This document shows, one piece after another, positions 27,695 through 36,424 of a stretch of DNA of 64,000 nucleotides. Below the pieces are notes generated by a model that saw nothing but the letters and a program-made list of their open reading frames with translations, was not told the origin of the DNA and did not search any database. The stretch is taken from contig NZ_BNEB01000005.1 of NCBI RefSeq assembly GCF_016860545.1, positions 3,038,001-3,102,000 on the forward strand, written 5' to 3'. The position numbers and the translations under genes were made by a program. The DNA comes from Streptomyces asoensis. GTDB lineage: Bacteria > Actinomycetota > Actinomycetes > Streptomycetales > Streptomycetaceae. Numbering within the stretch: the stretch's first letter is position 1; each line of letters starts with the position of its first letter.

Positions 27695-30151
27695 CTACTG
27701 GCCGCCGCCGAAGAGCGGGTCCGCCGGATCCTCGGTCCCGGTCGACGGATCGTCCGGGGTCGGTTCCGTGGAGGTGTCGCCCGTCGGCGTGCTGGACGGC
27801 GACGTGCTCGGCTTCGACGACGCGGACGGGGACGAACTCCTCGACGGCGACGACGACGGGGACGAACTCGTCGACGGCGACGACGACGGGGAGGAACTCG
27901 TCGACGGGGAGGCGGACGGCGACGGCGACGCGGTCTGGACCGCCGCGCCCTGGTCGGTCTCCAGGTCGAACTTGGTGACCTTGGTCGAGACACCGAAGGT
28001 GTACGCCGCCCAGATCTGGGCGGGGAAGCCACCGCCGTTGACCCGGCCCGCGTCCGAGGTCAGGCCGTTCGTCGCGCCGGTCAGCGGAACCTGGGGGTGC
28101 GGGGCCTTCGCGGACTCGCCGAAGAGGCCGACCGAGGTGACCAGGTCGGGGGTGTAGCCGCTGAACCAGGCCGACTTGTTGTTGTCGGAGGTACCCGTCT
28201 TGCCCGCGACCTTCTGGCCCTTGCGCATCGGGTTGTCCCGGACGGACTTCTTCGCCGTACCGTCGTCGACGACGCCGGTGAGCACCGAGGTGACCGAGTC
28301 GGCGGCCTCCCGGCTGATGACCTGCTCCCCGATGGGCGCGGTGTGCTTGAACGACGGGTGGGCGCTGTTCTCCGCCGACTTGATGAGCGCCGGGGTGACC
28401 TGCTTGCCGTGGTTGTCGAGGGTGGCGTAGACGCCGGCCATCTGAAGGGGGCTCGCGCCCATGGTGCCGAGGGTCTGCGCGGGCACGGCCTTCAGGTCGG
28501 CGGTGTCCATGCCGAGGTTGGCGGCGACCTTCAGCACCTCGGGCATGCCGACGTCGACACCCATCTGCGCGAAGACGGAGTTGATGGACTTGTTGAGCGC
28601 CGTCTGCACGGTGACGTCGCCGTAGTCCTGGTCGTCCTCGTTCTCCGGGGCGAAGCCGATGTCGCTGCCGACGACGGGGCGCTTGCTGGTGCCGTCGTAG
28701 ATCGTGTTGGCGGTGATCTGTTCGCCGTCCTGCGTCTTGGCGGCCTCGTCGAAGGCCGCGGCCAGGATGACCGGCTTGAAGGTCGAGGCGGGCTGGTAGT
28801 CCGTGCGGGTGGCGTTGTTGAGGTAGTGGTCGGTGTAGCTCGTACCGCCGTACATCGCCTCCACGGCGCCCGTCTTGGGGTTCACCGACACCGCGCCGGC
28901 CTGGACGTCGCCGTCGACCGGGCGCTTCTTCTTGTCCAGCTTGCTGGTCAGCTGGTCCTTGACGGCCGCCTCCAGCGCCTTCTGCTTCTTCTTGTCGATG
29001 TTGAGCTGGATGTTCCAGCCGCCGCGCCTGACCAGGGCCATGCCCGACTCGTAGTCGTCGGCGATGCCCTGGGCCACCAGCTGTTTCGCCAGCTCGGTGT
29101 TGGCCGCGTCGACGAGGTAGCCGACCTGGCCCTCCTTGCCGGGCGCGGCCTTGGGGTCCTTGGGCACCGGGAACGTCATGGCGTCGCGCTTGGACTTGTC
29201 CAGCCAGTCCTGCCCGACCATGTTGTCGAGGACGTAGTTCCAGCGGGCGGTGACCAGCTTCTTGCCGGTGTCGCTGGCGGAGGTCCAGTCGTACTGGCTG
29301 GGCGCCTGGAGGAGGGCGGCGAGGTAGGCGCCCTGGGGGACGGTGAGCTTGTCGGCGTCGACGCGGTAGTAGGCCTGGGCGGCGGCCTGGATGCCGTAGG
29401 CGCCGCGGCCGTAGTAGCTGGTGTTGATGTACCCGGCCAGGATGTAGTCCTTGTCCTTCTCCCGGTCCAGCTTGAGGGAGATGACCAGTTCCTTCAGCTT
29501 GCGCGTGACGGTCTGTTCCTGGGTCAGATAGTAGTTCTTGACATACTGCTGGGTGATCGTCGAACCGCCCTGCGCGCCCTTGCCCATCAGGGTGTTGAGG
29601 ATGCCGCGGGTGGTTCCCTTGAGGTCGATGCCGGCGTCCGTATAGAAGGACTTGTTCTCGGCGGCGACGAAGGTGTGCTGGACCTCTTTGGGGACCTTCG
29701 CGAGATCGACGTTCTCCCGGTTGACCTCACCGTCGCGGGCGAGGATCGCGCCGTTGCCGTACTCGTAGACGTTGCTCTGGAGGTTGGCGTCGGGGTTGCC
29801 CTTGGGGATCGGCGTGCTCACGTACAGCCAGACGAAGGCGCCGACGACGACCACGACCAGGCCGAGGAAGGTGCCGAGGATCTTCTTCCAGGTGAAGAGC
29901 CGGCGTATGAAGCTCTGGTCCTTCTTCCCGGCCTTGCCCTTGGCGCCCTTGCCTGCGTTCTTGGCACCCCTGCGGGCGGCGGCGCGCCCTCCGGTCGCCG
30001 GCGGGGTCGCCGTCGCGGTGGCGGTCCCGGCGGGGGCCGCGGACTCGGTCCGCGCATCGGCCTGCGTCGCCTGCGCCTCCGTGGAGCGGCCCCGGGGCGC
30101 GGCGCGGCGCCCACCGCGCTGTCGAGCTCGTCTCTCGTCCGCTCGTCCCAT
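27695..30151 (-). CDS. bifunctional class A penicillin-binding protein
   Basis: An 818-residue peptidoglycan synthase. A basic Ala/Arg-rich cytoplasmic region and one transmembrane helix at about 92-115 are followed by a GT51 glycosyltransferase (catalytic Glu in AENKSFYTDAG; QGGSTITQQYVKNYYL). The penicillin-binding transpeptidase has STFKPV (SxxK serine), SIN and KTGTSDN. The last ~80 residues are a Ser/Thr/Pro stalk built from repeats, probably spanning the wall. It starts with ATG and is divergent from the SPFH gene. Confidence 0.95.
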   Translation of the reverse strand: MGRADERRARQRGGRRAAPRGRSTEAQATQADARTESAAPAGTATATATPPATGGRAAARRGAKNAGKGAKGKAGKKDQSFIRRLFTWKKILGTFLGLVVVVVGAFVWLYVSTPIPKGNPDANLQSNVYEYGNGAILARDGEVNRENVDLAKVPKEVQHTFVAAENKSFYTDAGIDLKGTTRGILNTLMGKGAQGGSTITQQYVKNYYLTQEQTVTRKLKELVISLKLDREKDKDYILAGYINTSYYGRGAYGIQAAAQAYYRVDADKLTVPQGAYLAALLQAPSQYDWTSASDTGKKLVTARWNYVLDNMVGQDWLDKSKRDAMTFPVPKDPKAAPGKEGQVGYLVDAANTELAKQLVAQGIADDYESGMALVRRGGWNIQLNIDKKKQKALEAAVKDQLTSKLDKKKRPVDGDVQAGAVSVNPKTGAVEAMYGGTSYTDHYLNNATRTDYQPASTFKPVILAAAFDEAAKTQDGEQITANTIYDGTSKRPVVGSDIGFAPENEDDQDYGDVTVQTALNKSINSVFAQMGVDVGMPEVLKVAANLGMDTADLKAVPAQTLGTMGASPLQMAGVYATLDNHGKQVTPALIKSAENSAHPSFKHTAPIGEQVISREAADSVTSVLTGVVDDGTAKKSVRDNPMRKGQKVAGKTGTSDNNKSAWFSGYTPDLVTSVGLFGESAKAPHPQVPLTGATNGLTSDAGRVNGGGFPAQIWAAYTFGVSTKVTKFDLETDQGAAVQTASPSPSASPSTSSSPSSSPSTSSSPSSSPSRSSSPSASSKPSTSPSSTPTGDTSTEPTPDDPSTGTEDPADPLFGGGQ
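27834..27905. repeat. 27-base tandem repeats in the PBP tail
   Basis: Units at 27834-27860 and 27861-27887 differ at few positions (core CGACGGCGACGACGGGGA) and a shortened third copy follows. They encode the Ser/Thr/Pro-rich C-terminal tail of the penicillin-binding protein and are prone to length change. Confidence 0.8.
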
Positions 30152-30364
30152 GAGTCCGCTCGCTCCGCTTCCTACTCGGCAGTCACACCAGTGCCCGGGG
30201 GCAGGGGCAGGTCAGCTCAGAAAGCTAACACCGCTGTCCATGACGAAGGGGTCCCGGCCCGGCCTTCGCGGGGGGTGAGAATCAGCACCCCCGACGAGGG
30301 AACCGTTCGAACTCCCCACCGGATCCGACGTACGAGAGTGGCACAGGGTTGCCGCGAGACGCTA

Positions 30365-30378
30365 AAGTGATATCACTT
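30365..30378 (+). promoter_or_regulatory. perfect palindrome at the SPFH promoter
   Basis: AAGTGATATCACTT is a perfect 14-bp palindrome in the only A/T-rich stretch before the SPFH gene, 50 bases upstream of its ATG. Its position overlaps where a -10 element should be, so it looks like an operator. The ribbon-helix-helix protein encoded in the same operon is an obvious candidate ligand. Confidence 0.65.
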
Positions 30379-30427
30379 AGCTAGATGGCCGCTAGCGCGG
30401 CCGACCACGAAAGACGGGGGATCCCTC

Positions 30428-31405
30428 ATGTCCGCACCCGACCACCCCTCGGCCACCGCCACGGAGACCGCAACCGCCACGGAGACCGCCGACGCCGTCG
30501 ACGCGCCCGCCATGCCCGCTCCGCGCGTGCAGGAGTTCCCCGCGCGCAGCGTGGCCGGCGGGCTCGCGCTGCTGTTCGGCCTCGCCGGGCTGCTGGCGGG
30601 CGCGGGGATGATCGCCGGCGCCACCGCCGTGACCGCGACCGGGCCCAAGGCCGCGCTGATCACCCTCGGCATCCTGGTCGGGCTGGCCGCGTTCCTCGCC
30701 ATGTGCGGGCTGAACACCGTCTCGCCCGGCGAGGCACGGGTGGTGCAGCTCTTCGGCCGCTACCGCGGCACCATCCGCGAGGACGGGCTGCGCTGGGTGA
30801 ACCCCTTCACCTCCCGCGAGAAGATCTCCACCCGGGTCCGCAACCACGAGACGGCCGTCCTGAAGGTCAACGACGCCTACGGCAACCCGATCGAGCTCGC
30901 CGCGGTCGTGGTGTGGAACGTGCGCGACACCGCGCAGGCCAGCTTCGAGGTGGACGACTTCCTGGAGTTCGTCGCCACCCAGACCGAGGCCGCCGTGCGG
31001 CACATCGCCATCGAGTACCCCTACGACTCGCACGACGAGGACGGCCTGTCGCTGCGCGGCAACGCCGAGGAAATCACCGAGAAGCTCGCGATAGAGCTGC
31101 ACGCGCGCGTGGAGGCGGCCGGCGTGCGGATCATCGAGTCCCGCTTCACGCATCTCGCGTACGCTCCCGAGATCGCCTCGGCGATGCTCCAGCGCCAGCA
31201 GGCGGGTGCCGTGGTCGCGGCCCGCAGGGAGATCGTGGACGGGGCCGTGGGCATGGTCGAGGCGGCGCTCCAGCGCATCGCCGAGCAGGGCATCGTGGAA
31301 CTGGACGAGGAACGGAAGGCGGCGATGGTGTCCAACCTGATGGTGGTGCTGTGCGGGGACCGGGCGCCCCAGCCGGTACTGAACACCGGGACCCTCTACC
31401 AGTGA
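30428..31405 (+). CDS. SPFH/band 7 (stomatin-like) membrane protein
   Basis: A 325-residue protein. After a Thr/Ala-rich start, two hydrophobic segments (about 42-64 and 73-95) anchor it. The SPFH domain begins with NTVSPGEARVVQLFGRYRGTIREDGLRWVNPF and continues through SFEVDDFLEFVATQTEAAVRHIA and helical coiled segments to about residue 290. SPFH proteins form large oligomeric cages on the membrane and organise microdomains; the exact role here is unknown. The GTGA overlap at its end couples it to a ribbon-helix-helix protein. Confidence 0.9.
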   Translation: MSAPDHPSATATETATATETADAVDAPAMPAPRVQEFPARSVAGGLALLFGLAGLLAGAGMIAGATAVTATGPKAALITLGILVGLAAFLAMCGLNTVSPGEARVVQLFGRYRGTIREDGLRWVNPFTSREKISTRVRNHETAVLKVNDAYGNPIELAAVVVWNVRDTAQASFEVDDFLEFVATQTEAAVRHIAIEYPYDSHDEDGLSLRGNAEEITEKLAIELHARVEAAGVRIIESRFTHLAYAPEIASAMLQRQQAGAVVAARREIVDGAVGMVEAALQRIAEQGIVELDEERKAAMVSNLMVVLCGDRAPQPVLNTGTLYQ

Positions 31406-31659
31406 GCGATCCCGCCGGGGGCCCGTCCCCCCAGCGTCGGCCGCAGCAGCGCAAGCAGGTGCTGCTGCGGCTGGATCCGCTGGTGCACGACGCGCTGGCC
31501 CGCTGGGCCTCGGACGAACTGCGGTCGGCGAACGCGCAGATCGAGTTCCTGCTGCGCAAGGCACTGAAGGAGGCGGGACGCCTGCCGGGCGAGGCGGGCC
31601 CGCTGCCCCGCCGCGGCCGGCCCCCGGGCGGGACGGCCCCCGGACCACCGCAGACCTGA
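31402..31659 (+). CDS. Arc-like ribbon-helix-helix protein
   Basis: An 85-residue protein. Residues ~18-52 form a ribbon-helix-helix fold: KQVLLRLDPLVHDALARWAS then ANAQIEFLLRKALKEAG. This is like Arc/CopG DNA-binding dimers, with the beta strand QVLLRLD as the DNA-contact ribbon. The tail is Gly/Pro/Arg-rich. Its GTG overlaps the SPFH stop, so both proteins are made together. It probably autoregulates through the palindrome at 30365-30378; that is inference. No toxin gene is adjacent. Confidence 0.75.
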   Translation: MSDPAGGPSPQRRPQQRKQVLLRLDPLVHDALARWASDELRSANAQIEFLLRKALKEAGRLPGEAGPLPRRGRPPGGTAPGPPQT

Positions 31660-31737
31660 CGGGCCGCGCCTGTAGCGAAACGGTGACAATCGATCCCCAC
31701 CTGCGTAGGCGTACCCCCCGCTGCCGCCCGCGCACGC

Positions 31738-31762
31738 GGCGTATACACGCCGGGTATACACC
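31738..31762 (+). promoter_or_regulatory. candidate PadR operator
   Basis: GGCGT-ATAC-ACGCC (31738-31751) is a 14-bp inverted repeat and GTATACAC occurs twice with a 13-base period (31741, 31754). A PadR-like ATGTAC follows. The cluster ends about 20 bases before the PadR start and overlaps the likely -10 TATACA, so autorepression is plausible. Confidence 0.55.
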
Positions 31763-31780
31763 GCATGTACAGTCCTCCTC

Positions 31781-32305
31781 ATGTCCATCGGTCACACCCT
31801 TCTGGGACTCCTGGAGTCCGGGCCCCGTCACGGTTACGACCTCAAGCGGGCCTTCGACGAGAAGTTCGGTCACGACCGGCCGCTGCACTACGGCCAGGTC
31901 TACTCGACGATGTCGCGCCTGCTGAAGCACGGCCTCGTCGAGGTCGACGGCGTCGAGACCGGCGGCGGCCCCGAGCGCAAGCGGTACGCGATCACCGACG
32001 CCGGCATCACCGACGTCGAACAGTGGCTCGCCACGCCCGAGAAGCCCGAGCCGTACCTCCAGTCGACGCTGTACACGAAGGTCGTCCTCGCGCTCCTGAC
32101 CCACCGCGACGCGGCCGACATCCTCGACACCCAGCGGTCCGAGCACCTGCGCAGCATGCGCATCCTCACCGACCGCAAGCGGGGCGGCGACTTCGCCGAC
32201 CAGTTGATCTGTGACCACGCCCTGTTCCATCTCGAGGCCGACCTGCGCTGGCTGGAACTCGCGGCCGCGCGCCTCGACAGACTGAAGGACGCGGTGATCG
32301 CGTGA
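31781..32305 (+). CDS. PadR-family repressor
   Basis: A 174-residue protein. The N-terminal winged helix contains LLGLLESGPRHGYDLKRAFDEKFG and HYGQVYSTMSRLLKHGLVEVDG, typical of PadR; the C-terminal half is the helical dimerisation arm of the Vir_act_alpha_C type. It controls the ABC exporter that follows, whose GTG overlaps the stop by four bases. Such units usually respond to lipophilic antibiotics or membrane stress. The ATG has a CCTCCTC-type pyrimidine run just before it, not a good ribosome binding site. Confidence 0.92.
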   Translation: MSIGHTLLGLLESGPRHGYDLKRAFDEKFGHDRPLHYGQVYSTMSRLLKHGLVEVDGVETGGGPERKRYAITDAGITDVEQWLATPEKPEPYLQSTLYTKVVLALLTHRDAADILDTQRSEHLRSMRILTDRKRGGDFADQLICDHALFHLEADLRWLELAAARLDRLKDAVIA

Positions 32306-32991
32306 ACGCCCCCGGGGGATCCCTGCTCGTCGCCGAGAACCTGCACAAGGCGTACGGGCCGACGGCGGCGCTGGCCGGCGCCGAGTTCTCCATCCATCCA
32401 GGTGAGGTGGTCGCCGTGATGGGCCCGTCCGGGTCCGGCAAGTCGACGCTGCTGCACTGCCTCGCCGGGATAGTGACGCCCGACTCGGGTTCGATCCGCT
32501 ACGACGGGCGCGAACTCGCCACGATGAACGACGCGCAGCGCAGTCAGCTGCGGCGCTCCGAGTTCGGCTTCGTGTTCCAGTTCGGGCAGCTCGTGCCGGA
32601 ACTGACCTGTGTGGAGAACGTGGCCCTGCCGCTGCGGCTGAACGGCACCCCGCGCAAGCAGGCCGAGCGCACCGCCCTGGGCTGGATGGAGCGGCTGGAG
32701 GTCGACGACCTCGGCAGGAAGCGGCCCGGCGAGGTGTCCGGCGGGCAGGGGCAGCGGGTGGCCGTCGCGCGCTCCCTCGTCACCGGCCCGCGCGTGGTCT
32801 TCGCCGACGAGCCGACGGGCGCGCTGGACTCGCTCAACGGCGAACGCGTGATGGAGCTGCTCACCGAGGCGGCCCGGTCGGCCAACACCGCCGTCGTCCT
32901 CGTCACGCACGAGGCACGGGTGGCCGCCTACTCCGACCGCGAGATCGTCGTCCGGGACGGCAAGTCGCGCGACATGGAGCGCGCGATATGA
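32302..32991 (+). CDS. ABC transporter ATP-binding protein (LolD/MacB type)
   Basis: A 229-residue ATPase. Walker A GPSGSGKST at about 42-50, Q-loop FQFGQLVPELT, signature VSGGQGQRVAVAR at about 144, Walker B VVFADEPTGALD and the switch His in VTHEARVAAY are all intact. It partners the FtsX-like permease that follows with overlapping stop/start. The product exports or mechanically moves a substrate out of the membrane; substrate is unknown. Confidence 0.95.
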   Translation: MNAPGGSLLVAENLHKAYGPTAALAGAEFSIHPGEVVAVMGPSGSGKSTLLHCLAGIVTPDSGSIRYDGRELATMNDAQRSQLRRSEFGFVFQFGQLVPELTCVENVALPLRLNGTPRKQAERTALGWMERLEVDDLGRKRPGEVSGGQGQRVAVARSLVTGPRVVFADEPTGALDSLNGERVMELLTEAARSANTAVVLVTHEARVAAYSDREIVVRDGKSRDMERAI

Positions 32992-35363
32992 GCGAGCCCG
33001 GGGGGCGGCTCCCGCACGGGGGAAACCGGAAGTGGGGGCTCGCCAGGGATCTGGGCCTGGGGGTCCGGTTCGCCTTCAGCGGCGGCCGGGAGGGCTGGAT
33101 CCGGGCCGTGCTGACGGCCGTGGGCGTCGGACTCGGCGTGGCGGTGCTGCTGCTGACGACGGCGGTGCCGAACGTGCTCGCGGCCCGCCACGACCGCGAA
33201 CAGGCGCGACTGGACTGGGCGTTCGGCGAATCACAGCCCGCCAGGGCCGACGACACCCTGCTGATCGCGCAGGCCGACACGGAGTTCCGGGACAAGGACG
33301 TCCGCGGGCGGCTGGTGGAGCCGGAGGGGGCGGGCGCCCCGCTGCCGCCCGGCGTGAGCCGGTTCCCGGCCGCGGGCGACATGGTGGTCTCGCCCGCGCT
33401 GAAGGAGCTGCTCGACGCCGACGGATCGCAGCTGCTGCGGCAGCGGGTGCCGTACCGGATCGTCGGGACCATCGGGCGGACCGGGCTGGTCGGCTCCCAG
33501 GAGCTCGCCTACTACGCGGGCGCGACCGGGCTCGGCTCGCACGTCGACGGCGGCGGAGCGACCCGGCTCAGGACGTTCGGGAACCCGAACCCGACCCCCG
33601 AGCGGACCGACCCCGTGCTGGTCCTGCTGGTCCTCGTCGTCATCGTCGTCCTGCTGATGCCGGTGGCCGTGTTCATCGCCGCCGCCGTGCGGTTCGGCGG
33701 CGAGCGGCGCGACCGCAGGCTCGCGGCGCTGCGGCTGATCGGCTCCGACGGCCGGATGACCCGGCGCATCGCGGCGGGCGAGGCCATGGCCGGCTCGCTG
33801 CTGGGACTCGTCCTCGGCTCGGTGTTCTTCGTGATCGGCCGCGAGGCGGCGGGCACGGTCGAGGTGATGGGCATGAGCGTGTGGCCCGGCGACCTCAACC
33901 CCTCCCCCCTGCTGGCCGCCCTGGTCACGCTGGCGGTGCCGACGGCCGCCGTCCTGGTCACCCTCTTCGCGCTGCGCGGTGTGGTGATCGAACCCCTCGG
34001 CGTGGTGCGCGCGGCCAAGCCCGCGCGGCGGCGGCTGTGGTGGCGGCTGCTGATGCCGGTGGCCGGCCTGGCGCTGCTCTTCCCGATGATCGGACAGGGC
34101 CGCGAGAACGGGGACTTCAACGAGTACCTGGTGACCGGTGGCGTCCTGCTGCTGCTGGTGGGCATCACCGCGCTGCTGCCCTGGCTCGTGGAGACGGTCG
34201 TCGCCCGCCTCGGCCGGGGCGGTGTCGCCTGGCAGCTGGCCGTACGGCGACTCCAGCTGAGCAGCGGCACGGCGGCCCGGATGGTCAACGGCATCGCGGT
34301 GGCGGTGGCCGGGGCGATCGCGCTCCAGATGCTCTTCGCGGGCGTGGACGGCGACTACAGCAAGCCCACCGGGCAGGACGTCACCCGCGCGCAGATGCAG
34401 GTCCGGGTGCCGGACGGCGTCCCGCTGGACGACACCGCCCGCAAGTTCGCCGGCACCGAGGCCGTCCGCAAGGTGACGGCCCTGTGGGAGGGCTATCTCG
34501 GCGACTCCTCCTGGAACGGCGAGAACGGTCCGGACACCATCACCGAGCTGACCGTGGGCGACTGCCCGGCCCTGCGCGAGGTGGCGGACCTGCCCTCGTG
34601 CAAGGACGGCGACATGTTCGTCCTCGACGGCGACGAGTACTCGGCCGACGGCCCGAAGCTGAACAGGCCCGGCAAGAAGCTGTACCTCGAGAACGCCTCC
34701 TCCGAGGACACCCGGGACACCGTGTGGACCGTCCCCGCGGGCATCGTGCCGGCCAAGTCGGTCAAGGGCCTGGTCGACTACGAGCGCGGCGGCTTCCTGA
34801 TGACGAGGGGCGCGCTGCCCGCGCAGGCCGCGAAGTCGGTCCGGGGCGAGGTCTACCTCTCGATCGACGAATCCGTTCCCGACGCCTACGAGTACGCCCG
34901 CAACACCGCGTTCGCGCTGGACCCGCTGGCCAGCCCGATGGACTGGGCGTCCACCCGGCAGGACACCAAGTTCACCTCCATCCGCAACGGGCTGTTCGTC
35001 GGCTCCGCCTGTGTGCTGCTGCTGATCGGGGCGAGCCTGCTGGTCTCCCAGCTGGAGCAGTTGCGCGAGCGCAAGAAGCTGCTGTCGTCCCTGGTCGCCT
35101 TCGGCACCCGGCGGCGCACGCTGGGCCTGTCGGTGCTGTGGCAGACGGCGATCCCGATCGCGCTGGGCCTGCTGCTCGCCACGACGGTCGGTCTGACGCT
35201 CGGCATCGTCCTGCTGAAGATGACCGACACCCCGGTGAGCGTGGACTGGGCGAGCGTGCTGGGCATGGCGGGCTGCGGCGCGGCGGTCGTCGTCCTGGTG
35301 ACGGCGCTGAGCCTGCCGCCGCTGATGCGGCTGCTGCGGCCGGACGGGCTGCGCACGGAGTAG
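32988..35363 (+). CDS. FtsX-like ABC transporter permease
   Basis: A 791-residue permease with the type VII exporter layout: one N-terminal helix near 40, an extracellular domain, a first FtsX block of three helices (about 205-340), a middle pair of helices (about 355-400), a second FtsX block near 420, an extracellular domain with paired Cys (DCPALREV, SCKDGDM), and a last three-helix block (about 665-790). Start overlaps the ATPase gene, and it ends at two tandem hairpins. Confidence 0.93.
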   Translation: MSEPGGRLPHGGNRKWGLARDLGLGVRFAFSGGREGWIRAVLTAVGVGLGVAVLLLTTAVPNVLAARHDREQARLDWAFGESQPARADDTLLIAQADTEFRDKDVRGRLVEPEGAGAPLPPGVSRFPAAGDMVVSPALKELLDADGSQLLRQRVPYRIVGTIGRTGLVGSQELAYYAGATGLGSHVDGGGATRLRTFGNPNPTPERTDPVLVLLVLVVIVVLLMPVAVFIAAAVRFGGERRDRRLAALRLIGSDGRMTRRIAAGEAMAGSLLGLVLGSVFFVIGREAAGTVEVMGMSVWPGDLNPSPLLAALVTLAVPTAAVLVTLFALRGVVIEPLGVVRAAKPARRRLWWRLLMPVAGLALLFPMIGQGRENGDFNEYLVTGGVLLLLVGITALLPWLVETVVARLGRGGVAWQLAVRRLQLSSGTAARMVNGIAVAVAGAIALQMLFAGVDGDYSKPTGQDVTRAQMQVRVPDGVPLDDTARKFAGTEAVRKVTALWEGYLGDSSWNGENGPDTITELTVGDCPALREVADLPSCKDGDMFVLDGDEYSADGPKLNRPGKKLYLENASSEDTRDTVWTVPAGIVPAKSVKGLVDYERGGFLMTRGALPAQAAKSVRGEVYLSIDESVPDAYEYARNTAFALDPLASPMDWASTRQDTKFTSIRNGLFVGSACVLLLIGASLLVSQLEQLRERKKLLSSLVAFGTRRRTLGLSVLWQTAIPIALGLLLATTVGLTLGIVLLKMTDTPVSVDWASVLGMAGCGAAVVVLVTALSLPPLMRLLRPDGLRTE

Positions 35364-35366
35364 CGC

Positions 35367-35391
35367 GTGCCCGGCCCCCGGGGCCGGGCAC
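35367..35391 (+). terminator. first of two tandem hairpins after the ABC operon
   Basis: GTGCCCGGCCC (35367-35377) pairs with GGGCCGGGCAC (35381-35391), separated by 3 bases. It is 4 bases after the permease stop. Confidence 0.7.
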
Positions 35392-35399
35392 CCGACGGA

Positions 35400-35435
35400 C
35401 GAACGGTCCCTTCCCGCGCGGGAAGGGACCGTTCG
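35400..35435. terminator. 36-bp perfect palindrome terminator
   Basis: Positions 35400-35417 are the exact reverse complement of 35418-35435 (core TCCCGCGCGGGA). On the plus strand it is followed by CTTTT. It lies between the ABC operon and the convergent roadblock cassette. Confidence 0.88.
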
Positions 35436-35439
35436 CTTT

Positions 35440-35868
35440 TCACAGCTGGTACTCCCGCACCACCCTTCGCACCTGCGCGAACAGCATCCCGACGTTGACG
35501 GACTTGCGGCAGACGACCACCGCGACCACGTCCTGCTGCTCCGTCATCCGCACGAACAGGTGGGTGAGGTTCTCGCTGTTGACGAGGATCTCCTGGAAGA
35601 AGTGGTTGTCGCTCTGGACCCCGCGCCGCTCCTTGAAGACGTCCTCGATCATCACGACCGTGCGGCCCTGGAACAGGTCGAGCGTCGCGCCCGCCAGCAG
35701 GTCCAGGACCTCGGGCGGATGGTTGTCGACGGTCTCGTAGGACAGCAGCATGCCCGTGGACATGTCGACGACGCCGGAGGCGACGCAGTCGGGGGCATCC
35801 GTACGCAGTGACTTGACCAGGCCCATCACCTGATCGGAGAAACCGGGGGTCATACGCTTCGTCGCCAT
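35440..35868 (-). CDS. roadblock-like small protein
   Basis: A 142-residue protein of probable profilin/roadblock-like fold: a helix followed by CVASGVVDMSTGMLLSYE, a helix-loop VLDLLAGATLDLFQG, then HLFVRMTEQQDVVAVVVCRKSVNVGMLFAQVR. The pattern is close to the single-domain Lc7-type proteins that work with Ras-like GTPases or two-domain regulators. No GTPase is adjacent. It is the last gene of a three-gene minus-strand cassette, 4 bases from the next roadblock protein. Confidence 0.6.
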   Translation of the reverse strand: MATKRMTPGFSDQVMGLVKSLRTDAPDCVASGVVDMSTGMLLSYETVDNHPPEVLDLLAGATLDLFQGRTVVMIEDVFKERRGVQSDNHFFQEILVNSENLTHLFVRMTEQQDVVAVVVCRKSVNVGMLFAQVRRVVREYQL

Positions 35869-35872
35869 CCCT

Positions 35873-36304
35873 TCAGACTCCTTCGGCGGTCTTCACGGTC
35901 GTCTCGCTCCAGCCGATCCGGTCGGCCCGGTCGGTTCTGCCGGTGAGGATCAGGTCGATGCGGCGCAGGGCGGGCTGGCTCGCCGTGTGCAGGCGCTCCA
36001 CGTCCATGCCCTCGTCGCCGAGCACGACCATCAGCGCGTTCTCGCCGACCGCGTAGAACGCGGCGCAGCCGTGGCTGCCGTAGGCCACCGTGCGGTGCAG
36101 TGCGCCGCGGGCGGTCGCCTCGGCGGTGCGGCGGGCGAGGCCGAGCCCGGCCGCGGCGAGGGCGGCGAGGCCCTCGGGGTCGATGGTGTCGGCGGTGTCG
36201 GCGGCTATGAGCAGTCCGTCCGCCGCCGCCAGCGCGGTGTCGGTGATACCCGCCACCTGCTCGCGCAGGCCGCGCATCTCCCGCGCGAGGGCTGAGTGGT
36301 CCAT
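35873..36304 (-). CDS. roadblock/LC7 domain protein
   Basis: A 143-residue roadblock protein. MDHSALAREMRGLREQVAGITDTALAAADGLLIAADT matches the family's first helix and strand; a Ala/Gly-rich middle helix and the VGENALMVVLGDEGMDVERL strand-helix follow. In other bacteria such proteins regulate MglA-type GTPases and polarity, but no GTPase is in the cassette. It may be a dimer or heterodimer with the product of the next gene, which starts 4 bases downstream. Confidence 0.75.
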   Translation of the reverse strand: MDHSALAREMRGLREQVAGITDTALAAADGLLIAADTADTIDPEGLAALAAAGLGLARRTAEATARGALHRTVAYGSHGCAAFYAVGENALMVVLGDEGMDVERLHTASQPALRRIDLILTGRTDRADRIGWSETTVKTAEGV

Positions 36305-36424
36305 AAAGGCGACTCCCCTGTTTCCGATGGCATGTGACCGTCTGTTTCCTGTGGGGTTTCCGCGGACTTCTCCGCGGGTTCTCGTGGGGCTGCCGACGCC
36401 GGTTCTCGCGGGGGCGTTCCCGCG

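Noticed and set aside
30428..31659. Toxin-antitoxin pair made by the SPFH and RHH genes
   Set aside because: The RHH protein resembles antitoxins in fold, but the SPFH partner is a large structural membrane protein, not a toxin family.
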